Source: Diploscapter coronatus (taxonomy: Eukaryota; Nematoda; Chromadorea; Rhabditida; Rhabditidae). Taken from it: a stretch of DNA of 64,000 bases. Every line of letters begins with the position of its first letter. The first letter of the stretch is position 1. The notes under the pieces were generated by a model. That model saw nothing but the letters and a program-made list of their open reading frames with translations, was not told the DNA's origin and searched no databases. A program made the translations under genes and the position numbers. Of this stretch, positions 13,701 to 25,640 are shown one piece after another. Location of the stretch: assembly GCA_964036155.1 (NCBI GenBank), contig OZ038422.1:84529201-84593200 (forward strand), in the 5' to 3' direction.

Positions 13701-15709
13701 TCTGACACAGCCTTCGATCATAACGAATCGAATCGACTACGAGCGAAAATTTGGCGTCTACAATTTCGATCTCGAAAAGGGCGACCCGTCCAAAAATCTT
13801 TGTGAGTTTTTTTTGTTTGATTTTTAATTTGAAATTTTTGGGACGGGGCTGAATTTTGAAAATTTTACAAAAACGACATATTTTTAGCAGTCGCCGTAGC
13901 GCTGAATTACCACGAGGGCGTGGCTCGGATCGGGGCAAGTAATGCTGTGGAAAATTGCACTCACGTCGATTTTGGATCCAAACAAATCAAGGCCCCCTTC
14001 GGGTGGTGTAAAATGCCGGTAATTCATTCTTTCAAATTTTCTCTGAAAAATTTATCTTGAAGTCCTTTCAATCTTTTTGACCAAATTAAAAGAAAATAAT
14101 CCTGAAAGTATCTATTTTTCCTGGTAAAAAAGCGATTTGATAGATTTTCCATGATTTTTGATCAAATTTTGAAAATCAAGAAAATTGAACCAAATTCTTT
14201 AGTAAGATTAAAATTTTGTATAGGCTTTTGAGGAGTTGTTGGAAAAAAAATCTAAATCAATAATCTTGCCGACTTGACTATGATCAACTTTAGGGCAAGC
14301 ACACGGGAAAAGTCAAGTTCCTGGTGATCGGAAATTCGTATGCCTGCAATCAAGGCCACATCGTCTATGAAGCGTTCCAGAATTTTACAAAGGAATTTCA
14401 CTTTTTCTGTTTAGTGGGTAAGATTTTTAAACTTCATTTATTCGAAAAATTATTCTCCAAAAAACTGATAATCAGAAGGAAAATTGAAAATTTTTTAAAA
14501 GTTTTGAAGTAAAGAAACTGAAAAGATATATATTTAAAGAAAAATTCTAGCCTGCGAACCCCTCATGGAAAAACAGCCCGGTAACTGCCATTTATTAACG
14601 CAGTGGCACGACGTTTATAACCAAATCAAGCCCGATGTACTTTTCATGTTGCATAGGTAAGAAAAATAAACAAATTTTAATTTAAAACATGTGTAAAAAG
14701 CTAAAATTAAATTTCAAAAATAAAAATGTAAACTTCAGGCCGCTAGGGGGTATGGCTAAGCTGAACGAGACGAAGCCGATCGAAGAGGACGCTGTCTATC
14801 AACAGCACGTTCGAATGATTAGCTGGTATCTCAAACAGGACAAGCTTTTGAAAGTGCGAATAGTTTCTTTCTTGGGTTTTATCTTTAAAATTTAAACATA
14901 AATTAAGCTTTTGATTCTTTTCCTTTATAAATTTGTAGTAAGTACTTTGATTTTTTCATCTTGAAATGTCAAAAACTTTCCCTCCAAACTTTGTAGTAAA
15001 CACCATGATTTTTTGTTAATTTCTTGGTTAAATCGGAAGAAGATTAAAAAAACAAGATTTTTCAGATTTACATCCAACACGCCTTACCAAAATGCGTAAC
15101 TTATTGCGTCGGATATATAAATAAATGGATTTTGGAAGAAAATAAGCCGCTCAGATTTGCTGGAGTGAGTTTGAAAATTCTTCTGAAAGAATATTTTTGT
15201 AACTTTTGATAAGCAAATTTATTTTTTGTAGAAAATTAATAATTTATTAGAAAAAAAATTCAAATTCAGGACCGTTTCACAGTCCACAACGAAAAATGGG
15301 AGCGAATCCGATTCGAGCATCTCGTGAAAATGAAAACGTGAGATTTAAAAAATTGTTGTTGTTTTTGTAAATTGAATTTTAGATGCCAAGGGAAATGCGA
15401 ATTATTCGATTATTATCCTGAAATGTTGAATAAAAAGGGAGAGGTGAGATTTTTTTAAAGAAAAAAATTGGAGAAAGTCACTTATTTAGGAAACTGAAAA
15501 ACGAAATATTAAATTAAATTTGAAATTCGAAAGTAATAATAAAAAAGAATACAAATAAAAATGTTCAGTTTTCTCTGTACGACGAGAACACGAATTTGGT
15601 CTATTTCGACAACACCCAGCATTTTTCGAAGTTCGGCCGTGACAAAGTCAAAATCGTCTATCAGCGATTGGCGGAGAAATTCGCGAAGCAATATCCGCAG
15701 TTGGTTTAA
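10746..15709 (+). CDS. OAC family acyltransferase 3 with C-terminal SGNH domain
   Basis: Nineteen exons: 10746-10846, 10930-11007, 11049-11148, 11325-11492, 11854-11983, 12088-12218, 12283-12367, 12838-13001, 13113-13230, 13405-13512, 13655-13801, 13888-14018, 14294-14417, 14551-14656, 14739-14853, 15066-15164, 15270-15337, 15383-15443 and 15569-15709; 724 aa. The N-terminal half is an Acyl_transf_3 membrane domain: RDIQGLRAWAIILVLLFHYF with the conserved His, NGYVGVDMFFVISGYL, TFYYRRAKRIFPLYYLAIGL, FTHTWSLCVEIKWYFLVPF, YIGNISYSLYLVHW. The C-terminal third is SGNH-like: GNSYA (nucleophile Ser) and DNTQHFSKFG (Asp and His). Such proteins move acyl groups onto sugars or other secreted acceptors; C. 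elegans has dozens of oac genes. Acceptor unknown. A TTTAG 16 nt before the ATG may be a trans-splice site. The junction 13512/13655 (gtttca donor) and the acceptor before 13113 (TGAAG) are the least certain. Confidence 0.92.
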
Positions 15710-16084
15710 CAATTTGATTTTCTTTTTCGCAGTGCTTTGATCTATCCGGTGCCATTTTTCAGAAACTTGCAAATAACTTTCTATCTGTGCGTTATTTTAA
15801 AGCAAAATTTATAGAAAAATTCGAACAAGTATTTCCGACAGTCATATCTGATTAGATTTTTCAAAAAATGCGTTATGAATTTGTAAATATCGATTTTGAT
15901 GCTATTTTAATGAGGCTTCACCGGACAAAGAAAAGGAAAAAGCAAAGCACTGTTTTACTTTCATTTTAAGTTTTAATTTTTGTATACTTTTTCTATTTTT
16001 CTGCAAAAAGTATGCAAAATTTGAAATCTATGAAGTCTTTGACTAGTGCATTAATTTCTTTTTCTCGAATTTTGTTTTCTTAAA
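15710..16084. other. 3' flank of OAC gene, nothing recognised
   Basis: AT-rich 3' region of the OAC gene with no exon, RNA gene or clear repeat seen. Confidence 0.4.
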
Positions 16085-16246
16085 TTAACTAATACTTTGT
16101 AGTCACACGAATTTTCAAAATTCAGGGTATTCTTCTAGGAGTTTTGTCGAAAAAATGAGCATCATAATTTACGGTTATTTTATGGTTTTGTGATATGCCA
16201 TTTTGGTACCAAACCTGATTCCATTCCGTTATTTACTGTTTTTAGA
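16085..16246 (+). repeat. Block shared with 8236-8396
   Basis: Same orientation and close match to 8236-8396 (TAGTCACACGAATTTTCAAA, AATTCAGGGTATT, TAATTTACGGTTATTTTATG, CTGTTTTT end). In the first locus the block lies inside the foldback element. Here it is about 225 bp upstream of the second element, separated by unrelated DNA, so one locus is rearranged. Confidence 0.75.
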
Positions 16247-16394
16247 GTTTCTGCGAGTTGTATTTAAATTTTTAAAATAAAATAAAATCACGAATTTGAT
16301 CGTTTTGTTATTTTGCATAATAGATGGCCTACGTTTATGCGCGGTTTTGTATCTAGTTTTGGAAAATTCCTTTTCATTTTTGACCGCTCGTTCT

Positions 16395-16455
16395 GAGGTG
16401 GGACTCAAATAAGTTTAACTACCATAGTTGAACATCTTACTATCACAGTTTAAAC
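16395..16455. repeat. Short repeat, inverted match to 30285-30375
   Basis: GGACTCAAATAAGTTTAACT followed by a second ATAGTTGAAC block and then AGTTTAAAC; the reverse complement recurs at 30285-30375 in the first intron of the DUF268 gene. It is a small dispersed element without coding capacity. Confidence 0.6.
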
Positions 16456-16470
16456 GTGTTATTATTGTCC

Positions 16471-16943
16471 ATTATAAAAGACAAGTCCGTCGTCAGTGCC
16501 CTTCGCGCAAGAGGGAGGTGCGAAACGCATCGCGTTTCCATGCGTTGCAGCTTTCATTGTGAGAAGCATTTTTCATACAAAATTCTCTCTATTTTTTATT
16601 TCCTGTCGAAACTCCACAATTATCTACTAATTAATGGCAATTAGTGCTAATTATGATTAGATTATCGATTGTTGAGTGAAAATTTGTCCCTTTATTTCGT
16701 TTTTAGCGATTTCTAGACGATTTATTGAAATTGAAACATTTTTTAATGATTTTCTTCGACAACTTTTAAAATTATCGATAATTAACGGATAATTGTGAAA
16801 TTTCGACAGGAATTCGAAAAAAAAAAAACTGAAAATTTTATATGAAAAGTGCTCCTCACAATGAAGGTCGCAACGCATGGGAACACGGTGTGTTTCGCAC
16901 CTCTCTTTCGCGAAGGACACAGGCGACGGACACCTCGTTTACA
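16471..16943. mobile_element. Foldback/MITE-type element, copy 2
   Basis: Inverted-repeat arms of about 120 bp: the left arm has AGTCCGTCGTCAGTGCCCTTCG and the right arm ends GGACACAGGCGACGG. The arms are homologous to those of 8088-8757, with the same ATGCGTT(G/C) core and CTCCTCACAATGAAG. The short open frames inside are arm sequence rather than genes. Confidence 0.8.
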
Positions 16944-17099
16944 GTCGACTATATAGTGTCAATTGGATTATTTTCGGGAATGAGGCACTTTTATTTATAG
17001 AAAAAAAACATTCTTTGCGAAACTAGAACGATATCGTCGGGAACAAGATAGCGCACCACAATGTAGATTTTAGTCGTTTTGGCCAGGGGTACCCAAATA

Positions 17100-19804
17100 C
17101 AGGGTGTTTCAAGTTTATCTCCCTATTTTATTTTTTGAATAATTTTTTTATTTTTCATCCAAATTGAGTGTGGTTTTTTGCATGGTACTCTCCCTACGTT
17201 AGGGTTTTGTCTGGTATAACTCTTGGGTCGAAACCAATTACCCATACCCAGAAAACCACCTGTTTTTGGAGGAGCAAATTTCTGATATCGAAAAAAATGT
17301 TGAAAAAATCATAACTTCCTTCTTCCTGAACCAAATTGAACGATTCTTTTTTTATTCGACAGCATTTAGTCCATAGATTATCAGGTAAGAAAATAAGAAT
17401 TTTTGAATACCAACTTCTGCAGAAATGCGCGTTTTTCGCGTCTCAATTGCGGACTTTTCGATCCGTACTGCCTATACGCGTAAATTACGTCGGAAAAATC
17501 TGCCCTTTCGATATGTTGTGTAGAATGACATGCTGAACAACTTTCGTCGTTGGACTAACTTCTGAATCATTACCGTTGGGGCTCCAGAATTTTTCGAAGT
17601 GCGACGACCAAATCCAGCATAATGCTTTTTAGCATAAATTTTCAAAAATTCATAATTTTCTTATTTCTAAACCAAATTTCATAATTATTTTTTTGTTTCT
17701 TAGATCTTGTCGAGGAGAATATGGAAAAAATAAAAAGAAATTTTTTTGAAATTAATTTTGGCGGGTAAAAGTTATCCGAAGATACTCCATATACCCGTAC
17801 TGGGTTTACACGTAAATGGCGTTGGAAAAATTTCTCCTTCCAATATGTTGCGTAGAATGACACGACGAACAACTTTCGTCGTTGGGCCAACTCTCGAATC
17901 ATTACCGCTAGGGCTCTAGAATTTTTTGAAGTTCGACGACAAAATTCAGCATTATGTTTTTTTGACAGAAATTTTCAAAAAATCATATCTCCCTGTGTGT
18001 GCATATTCTAGAATAAGTTCTGGAACAAAAGTTGTTCATCATGTCCATCTGCACAACATATCGAAAGGACAATTTTTTCCAACGTCATTTACGCGTATAG
18101 GTAGTACGGGTATATTAGGGTATCTTCGGGTAATTTTTTCTTACCCAAAATATTATCCTAAAATTTTATTTTTATTCTTACCTTATTCTCCTACTCAAGA
18201 TCTACAAAATAAAAAAATAATCATGAAATTTTGTTAGGAATATAGGAAGATATGAATTTTTGAAATTTACTGTCCAAACGACACTTTGCAATAATTGGTC
18301 GTTGAACTTCAAAAAATTCTAGAGCTCATACCGATGTGAATCCGACCTCAGTCCTGAAACAAAAGTTGTTCACCATGTCAATCTACACAACATACTGGAA
18401 GGACGAATTTTTCCAACGTCATTTACCTGTAAACCCAGTACGGGTATATGGGGTAATTTCGGGTAACTTTTACCCATCAAAATTAATTTCTAAAAAATTT
18501 CTTTTTACTTTCATCATATTCTCCTCGACAAGATCTACAAAGTAAAAAAAATAATCATGTAATTTGGCCTAATACACAGGGAGATATGATTTTTTGAAAA
18601 TTTGTGCTAAAAAAGCATTATGCTGAATTTGGCCGTCGCACTTCAAAAAATTCTGGAGCTCATACCGATGTGAATCCGACCTAAGTCCTGGAACAAAAGT
18701 TGTTCAGCATGTCATTCTGCACAACATACTCGAAGGACAAATTTTTCCAACGCCATTTACCTGTAAACCCAGTACGGGTATATGGAGTATCTTCGGATAA
18801 CTTTTACCCGTCAAAATTATTTTTTTTTATTTAATTTTTATTTTTCTCATAATCTCCTCGACAAGATCTAAGAAACAAAAAAAGAATTATGAAATTTGGT
18901 TTAAAAATAAGAAAGTTATGAATTTTTGAAAATTTCTGTCAAAACGGCACTTTGCAATAATTGGTCATCACACTTCAAAAAATTCTGGAGCCTCAACGCT
19001 AATGAATTCGAGGTCGGTCCTGAAACAAAATTTGTTCAGCTTGTCCATCTGCACAACATACTAGAAGAACAGATTTTTCCAACGCCATTTACGTGTAAAC
19101 CCAGTACGGGTATATGGAGTATCTTCGGATAACTTTTACCCGCCAAAATTAATTTCAAAAAAATTTCTTTTTATTTTTTCCATATTCTCCTCGACAAGAT
19201 CTAAGAAACAAAAAAATAATTATGAAATTTGGTTTAGAAATAAGAAAATTATGAATTTTTGAAAATTTATGCTAAAAAGCATTATGCTGGATTTGGTCGT
19301 CGCACTTCGAAAAATTCTGGAGCCCCAACGGTAATGATTCAGAAGTTAGTCCAACGACGAAAGTTGTTCAGCATGTCATTCTACACAACATATCGAAAGG
19401 GCAGATTTTTCCGACGTAATTTACGCGTATAGGCAGTACGGATCGAAAAGTCCGCAATTGAGACGCGAAAAACGCGCATTTCTGCAGAAGTTGGTATTCA
19501 AAAATTCTTATTTTCTTACCTGATAATCTATGGACTAAATGCTGTCGAATAAAAAAAGAATCGTTCAATTTGGTTCAGGAAGAAGGAAGTTATGATTTTT
19601 TCAACATTTTTTTCGATATCAGAAATTTGCTCCTCCAAAAACAGGTGGTTTTCTGGGTATGGGTAATTGGTTTCGACCCAAGAGTTATACCAGACAAAAC
19701 CCTAACGTAGGGAGAGTACCATGCAAAAAACCACACTCAATTTGGATGAAAAATAAAAAAATTATTCAAAAAATAAAATAGGGAGATAAACTTGAAACAC
19801 CCTG
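17100..19804. mobile_element. 2.7-kb foldback element made of ~335-bp satellite-like units, TA-flanked
   Basis: The termini are exact mirror images: CAGGGTGTTTCAAGTTTATC at 17100 and its reverse complement ending at 19804, each next to TA, as for Tc1/mariner-type insertion. The outer arms (about 17100-17690 and 19215-19804) are almost identical; a 201-base frame inside them is identical on both strands. Between them is an array of about 335-bp units, marked by CTTCAAAAAATTCTGGAGC at 18307, 18644, 18971 and 19307. Units left of about 18000 run in the opposite orientation. No transposase is seen. Single related units occur at 34035-34270 and 61575-62070. Confidence 0.85.
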
Positions 19805-20012
19805 TAGATTAAGAAAGTATCAAATATCAAAATAATCTATTTTTATTTTCAAAAATTAACAACGTCAATGTTTTTCAGTGAGTTTAGGAAAATGATATAG
19901 TAGAGGCAAGAAAAGCTTGACAAAACAACCGCCAGTCGAAGGTTGGCGTCTAAAATGACGAGCGAGCGAAGAGTTTTAGTTTCGGTTAAAATAGTTTGTA
20001 GGACGTTATTAC

Positions 20013-20193
20013 TCCAGGGCTCGTACTAAAGTCTCCTCGCGTGAACTTAGACCGCACCTTTTTCGAATGAGCTCCGGTCTCTAAATTCACGTCACCTCTC
20101 CTCAATTTTTCTTCTTTCAGGTTCATGCGACCTCCCTCCCTCCCTCTTTCCTTCTTCAAGTTCGCGTGAGGGGGGACTTTAATATGAGCCCAG
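20013..20193. repeat. Hairpin/MITE-like inverted repeat
   Basis: Arms of about 35 bp. The left arm has CAGGGCTCGTACTAAAGTCT plus CGCGTGAACTT, mirrored by AAGTTCGCGTGAGG plus GACTTTAATATGAGCCCAG on the right. The loop is pyrimidine-rich. It lies just 3' of the GT11-like gene A. Confidence 0.75.
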
Positions 20194-20258
20194 TTTTATT
20201 TGGAAATATTTTCAATGGGTGCCACATATATCTAAAGTAAACATTTATTTAAATTAAT

Positions 20259-22423
20259 TTATAAATTTGCCGCTTTATACCTATGATATCCTCTATCTTC
20301 TACTAGGTGAATGTTCCAAATATCTTCATCATAGAATACTTGTGATTGATTCTTGCTCATAAATGATAACATCCATCCAGAACTCGATTCAGGAACGGTC
20401 ATTAGGAAAGAAGTGCAGGCTTTCGAGGAAATATAGAAGTCTGCTCCAAAATCTCTATTTGTACTAATTATTGCAGCTACCTAAAATAAAAGTGTATGAT
20501 ATATTTAAGTCAAATTAAGATCCAATAAATTGTAGTTCTTTTGATCTTCATATTTCAAGACTAAATAGAAACTAGCCAAGTCTCGACAGTCGTGAAGCAT
20601 GCGCTCTCAAGGCTCGTTAGATCGATTTTACATTGATATTATGCTAATTTGCGGTAAAAACTATTTTTCTTATATAATAGATTATTTTGAATGCTAAACT
20701 AGCAGATTAGACTTGGATTGAAGTTGAATAAAGGGCAAAATCTTCTAGATGAATTGGTAATTGTCAAAAATGATGAATGAGGGAGTTGTTATTTGTTCGT
20801 CATTGATTGTTTTGAAATTGGATTGGTATTGTTTTGGTTTGGTTTAAAACTTTTGTGAGGTTCATTTTGAATAATGAGACTACCTTGTATTCTTCAATGC
20901 CTTATCAAGATAAAACTAACGAAAAATACAGAAATTAGCATAGATGCTAATTAAAAAGGTCAAATCGCGATAAAAATTATACGTTGCGCATTGAGTCACT
21001 GTTACCTTTCGAGCCATGTATAATATGTGGAGGTTTCCTTGCTCAGATACAAGATCTAAGCTCGGACAGACACATTCAACAATTTGACTAAAAAAGAAGA
21101 AAGGCTAGGAAAGTTGGATTAGAATCTCAGAAATTTATAATTTGCTAACATTTGTATAATTTCTGTTGACGATATCAGATACATTTTGCATGAATAAGTG
21201 ATCATCTCCAAATATCAGCACATTTGCAACTTTCTGAATGAAATTTGAAAGGATACTAGTATTTATATAGTTCATAAATAAAATTATACTACCAATTTCT
21301 TGACGAGAAAGTCTATAGCGGGAATTGTGAAATCCAATTTAGATGGACATGGATGATCAGTTCTTCTTGTATGTACACACAAATGATCAGCAGAAGTATT
21401 TCTAAAACATCAATTAATAAATTATTCATCCTTCCAATTATTTTAGTTTACAGTTTCATATCTTTTATGGCCAATTGTCCCTTTTCGGTAGTGTTTTTGC
21501 TAAGTTCGAAGTAAGGAATAAGTTCATCGATATATTCCTCGAAATAACGCGTGTGCAACATGTATTCTTGGTATAGATTTAGATGACTCTCGTTTCTCGA
21601 TAGAAGTCGTCTAAATTTGGAATATCTTCTCCTCCTGTAAAAAGAAATAACTTTTTGGGGTCCTCATAAGTGCAACACGATGGTCGCCCTTTATAAAATG
21701 CGAAGTCAACTCCATTCTTGTTTCTAGCAGGAATAGGAACGTCATTCTGAATTATCGTTGATTGGAGAGAAAGTCGATATCCATTCCGCAATTAGAAATC
21801 GAATTTGGAGCGAAATAGTCGCGTAGAAGAGAAACGAGACGAATAGCGTAATTTTTGAATATCGACGTTCTCTCCAGTCAATAATAGAAATTTAAAAAAT
21901 ATATATTTATATCTTCGTTTCGAAACATTTCCCATCCAACATTATTTTTCATCAATTTTAAGATACGCTCTTTGAAAGACTCGAGTTTGCATAGAGAGGG
22001 TGATACGGTTCCCTATAGTTGTCATTCACCTGCCTCCGCCTCTCATTTGCAGGGATGTACAGAATTCGAAAAAATCTAACTCGAACTCGGTTTTAACTCG
22101 CAGCGAGTTCGAGCTCGTACAGCCCTTTGCATAGTTCTGCTTTCACATCGAGAATATCAATTGTGCCCTCTAGGTATCACCCCAAACTCGCTTCTTACGA
22201 ATAACATGTCTTATACATTCGTACATTTGTGATAATAAGCTCCTTCATTTTAGGAAATATTGATATTATCTTGCGAAATTGCGGTATATTATCGCCAGGA
22301 CCAGGACACTTTATGGTGCGAATGACATGCACTCTGTTGATGGACCTCCCGATTCCGTAACCTGCCATTATTCGAAATAGGTGATTACTCATTTGGCCGC
22401 AACATGGATCAAGTGAAAATGTC
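20259..22423 (-). CDS. GT11-like (alpha-1,2-fucosyltransferase type) glycosyltransferase A, N-terminus not found
   Basis: Seven exons recognised: 22225-22423, 21652-21746, 21452-21634, 21293-21401, 21150-21233, 21006-21087 and 20259-20480. Motifs in order: CCGQMSNHLFRIMAGYGIGR (equivalent of the GLGNQLF nucleotide-binding block), FAFYKGRPSCCTYEDP, CVHTRRTDH (the HxRRxD motif of the fucosyltransferase superfamily), VLIFGDDHLFM, DFYISSKACTSFLMTVPESSSGW. It shares this architecture with gene B at 40061-42212. The first recognised exon starts in mid-codon, so at least one 5' exon is missing from my model; upstream DNA is repeat-rich. The junction between 21150 and 21087 is out of phase with any GT donor, so there is either a missed micro-exon or a frameshift. 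Family assignment rests on motifs; substrate unknown. Confidence 0.72.
22054..22130. repeat. Imperfect hairpin in intron of GT11-like gene A
   Basis: GGGATGTACAGAATTCGAA is mirrored, with gaps, by TTCGAGCTCGTACAGCCC. A central part contains ACTCGAACTCGG and CGCAGCGAGTTCGAG. It looks like a small MITE. Confidence 0.55.
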
Positions 22424-22531
22424 CTGCAAGAGTATTTCGTTAATCATAAACAAAATATATTTCTTTTAAAGAAATCCACAATGCGAAAGTTATATATTCT
22501 TTAAGAACTCTAAGCATTTTGGATGATATGA

Positions 22532-22615
22532 TGTTTAAAAGAGTCTCTGTAACTCTCGAAGATTCTAAGTAGTCGGGCTAAAGATTCGAGAATTACAGAG
22601 ACTTTCTTTTAAACA
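22532..22615. repeat. Perfect-arm hairpin, ~84 bp
   Basis: Left arm GTTTAAAAGAGTCTCTGTAA then CTCTCGAA; right arm TTCGAGAATTACAGAGACTT then TCTTTTAAAC. Arms are about 30 bp with few mismatches. It is intergenic, upstream of GT11-like gene A. Confidence 0.75.
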
Positions 22616-22774
22616 TTTTAGTATGTTGGTAAATTTGCTCTTATACCTTATACGAATTTTTAATGAAACAAATTTCAGATCTCATACTCTGTTCAGACTT
22701 TTAAATACTCAGAATCAGACTGTTCAGGGATGCCGAAAGGTACCGAAAATTGTATCTGTACCTTACCTGTTGGC

Positions 22775-22862
22775 ATCCCTGAGGCTGTTTGCGACGCGGT
22801 AAAATGACACCGCACCACACTAAAAGCCAAATTTACTGCACTGCGCCGCAAACAGCCTTCAA
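22775..22862. repeat. Hairpin with GGCTGTTTGCG arms
   Basis: GAGGCTGTTTGCGACGCGG is mirrored by CTGCGCCGCAAACAGCCTTC, with a 50-bp loop. Probably a small non-autonomous element. Confidence 0.65.
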
Positions 22863-23429
22863 ATTGTTTGCGAATGTTGAAATGTTGATAAATAAAAACA
22901 TCCTACTTTATAGTTTCAGTGGAATTAGGCCGAATAACATTAATGCCTATAAATTGATTGAATTCCTTTGCAACAAATAGATAGATTATCAAGGATATAA
23001 TTAGCGATATTTTGAAAATCTCGTAGATTCTCGTTTCTAAACCTCAATAATTGTTACAAGGAAGTGTGTGCCTTAAAAAGTTATCTTTCTGAATCAAGCC
23101 AAGTGCATTCTAAATTGATTTGGTAGAATACACTAGGATTGGTCCAAAATGGTAAGTCTTACGTCATAGTTCACTTTTCTTGTTAGAGGTTTATGTTTGA
23201 AATTTCAAGTATGTGAACCTACTCGTTTTCGGATTATCCTCGTTATGTTTCATCTTTCCACGAAAATTTATGGAGGATTTTTAAAAATAAATCAATAGTA
23301 TTTTCAATTTGTATTCAAAATAGCCATAGAAATATGATACTGGAATTATTAGGCTGACGAATAAGTTCTGCCACAAAGCTTCAATTTTATTTCATTTATT
23401 TTTGAAATGAACTATTCTAAAATACCTTT

Positions 23430-24350
23430 AAGTATAGTCGTCCTTTCTCTCACGTGGGATGAAGTGGGCAGAGCTTGGAGACTCTAATCAAGCAAAATAT
23501 CATTTGCATTTAAAGTCGACTCACTCAACTTACTTAATTTAAGAAGCAGAATATTCCAGGTTTGTGAACAAATTTATGGAGCCTAAAAATTATAGACTTT
23601 CAGAGAACCAAAGCTAAACTTATTGTGACATTCCATGTGGAAGTCATTTTTTACCAGAAAGAAAAATGAACATTTTTAAAATTCGAATTTCCCATCCTTT
23701 CGATTTGTTTGCTTTTGCTTTCGCACTTTTCAATTCTTCGAAAATTAGAACTGCTGAATGTTTTAGTCCAAATTCATTGTCGATGAAGAGAAATTGGTTT
23801 GATTTGTCGTGGATTCGGCAAATTACTTCCGGCATTGCTTGAATTAAAATTTATAATTTTTCTAGTGATAAACAGGAATTGAAATACTCTCGCAACGTTT
23901 CAATTTAAGATTTCCACAGATACTTTGCGCAATTATTAATTTTTATCGAAATAAGTTTCATATACGTATCATAATGGTTGAACAATAACTGAATTTTCAT
24001 AATTGAGATGCAAAAAATCTCTCGTGAAATAAACATGGATATTTGCAAACTCTCCAAATTAGAAGAAAAATTTCATGAAAAGAATAACAAAGGTTGGTTA
24101 TCAGGGGTGTGCGAAAATTATTTTTGAGATTTTCGTAAACGAAACGAAAATCAGTCAACAATGGATGGAAATGGACATTTCCGCATACCCCTTTTGGATA
24201 TGAATTGATTGATATTTGACTAATTGTTTTATTCGTGGATCATTCGTAGAATTAATATCCTCTCTTTCTATCTTAATTTCATCTGCTGTGCAAATCGAAA
24301 GATCATTTTTTCTTCATAATTTTCGAGAAAATCACATATAAGACGTTATT
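23430..24350. repeat. 0.9-kb dispersed repeat, copy 2 (inverted relative to 9590-10502)
   Basis: Reverse complement of 9590-10502 over almost its full length. It carries the intact version of the small frame (23644-23835, minus strand) with IHDKSNQFLFIDNEFGLKHS. Just left of it, near 23352, is TTAGGCTGACGAATAAGTTC, which resembles a mariner terminal repeat. Confidence 0.8.
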
Positions 24351-24387
24351 TATAAAACGAGTATGGGGTGGTGGGACACTCCCGATC

Positions 24388-24440
24388 CAGAGCTGCTCAA
24401 TCCAGAACTGTTTAATCCAGAACTGCTGAATCCGGAACTC
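24388..24440 (+). repeat. Short 15-bp tandem repeat
   Basis: Four imperfect copies of a unit close to AATCCAGAACTGCTG in a row. This is probably a chance microsatellite-like array; there is no coding frame around it. Confidence 0.6.
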
Positions 24441-24849
24441 GTTCAGAAAGGGCTCAGATAAGGTAAGATAGGAATGCTTCGATCATTACTCGAATTTCTA
24501 GTTCATTTTTTGACTAAGACCTAAATCGGGTACGTGTATCACAATTATGGAGTCAGAAAGGGCAATGGAGCGTTAATTAGCGAGATAATTAGGCAGAATT
24601 TGCTTTTCATCTGTAAAAGGCTGACTTTTGTATACAAATGCTTGAGATCAGTGAAATGACGAAAATTAATAGAAATCGATAGAAATTGTGCCTAAAAAGG
24701 AATAATTCCGTCATTACACAATTTACAAACTGCCCGAAATGCATCATCAAAATCGCAATACTCAGTAATTAATTAATAAGTTTCGTAATTAGATCGGATG
24801 ACATTTGATCTATGAGGGTTTATATTTTAATCTTTATTGTGTGGGAGCA

Positions 24850-25640
24850 TTTTCGTAAAGTTGACATAGTGTTGGAATAACTGATTTTTGTTTTTCTTTC
24901 TTTCGAAATTTTGTAAGTCATTTCTAGTAATCTCTTCTTGTTAGAGTTTTCAATCAAAATTTGTTTAGACAGATGCTCTTGGACTCTTAAAATCATTTCT
25001 GCTTTGGAATTTAACAAAATCGTTGCATTAAGACCTAGGAGAATTTTTGTCAGACAAACAATTATAAGGGCAGGTGGGTCTTAGAGGAGTCTTTAACAAT
25101 GGCTCTTCCTAGATCTTGTTATATTCATTTTCATAGCCTAATTTATTCTAATATGTTGTGATAATAAAATTATTGAAATATTGAGGCAGATGTTATTGGC
25201 TTTTCGAATATTTTCTATTTTCAATTTTCAACTGAGCTTCTAACGAAAAATACACATTTACAAATTTATTAGCCTAATTTTTGATAGCTAGATTAAAAAA
25301 AATTAGTTGACTAATTTTTTGATGCCAAAAATTTCTCTGACTTCTCTGTAAACATTTCATCGGGCCTTTCCAGTTTCATTAGAAATTGCTACATTGTTAA
25401 CTCAGCTGTTCAACTCTTTTCAAAATTAAACGTCTGTATGAATGTGTAGAGATTTTAAAATGTTTAGAAATTTTTAAAGAATTTTACTTCCTCATTCAAT
25501 AATACAACTGCATCAAAAGATCATGTAGATGGAAGAAAAATATCGTAGAAACCGCTTCCAGAGAAAAAAAACTGATAAGTCTGAGAATGTATAAGTTCAT
25601 CATCTTATAAAGTTAATTTTACAAAATGCACAATGTTGCA
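24850..25640 (+). repeat. Dispersed repeat family R3, copy 1
   Basis: It matches the reverse complement of 42960-44100 and the same strand of 62592-63250. Shared blocks include TAGGAGAATTTTTGTCAGAC, ATGGCTCTTCCTAGATCTTG and CATTGTTAACTCAGCTGTT. On the minus strand copies 1 and 2 encode a similar peptide (LNSKAEMILRVQE(H/R)LSK, IENSNKKRLLE). There are no terminal repeats that I can define. Confidence 0.75.

Noticed and set aside
17336..17536. 66-codon open frame, identical to one at 19368-19568 on the other strand
   Set aside because: It lies within the inverted arms of the 2.7-kb foldback; identity reflects arm identity, and no family motif or start context supports a protein.
23352..23440. 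TTAGGCTGACGAATAAGTTC as a mariner terminal repeat
   Set aside because: It resembles mariner ends, but no matching second terminus or transposase could be paired with it in the window.
24388..24440. Tandem 15-bp units as a CRISPR-like or coding array
   Set aside because: Only four degenerate copies without spacers or frame in an animal genome; called a simple tandem repeat.
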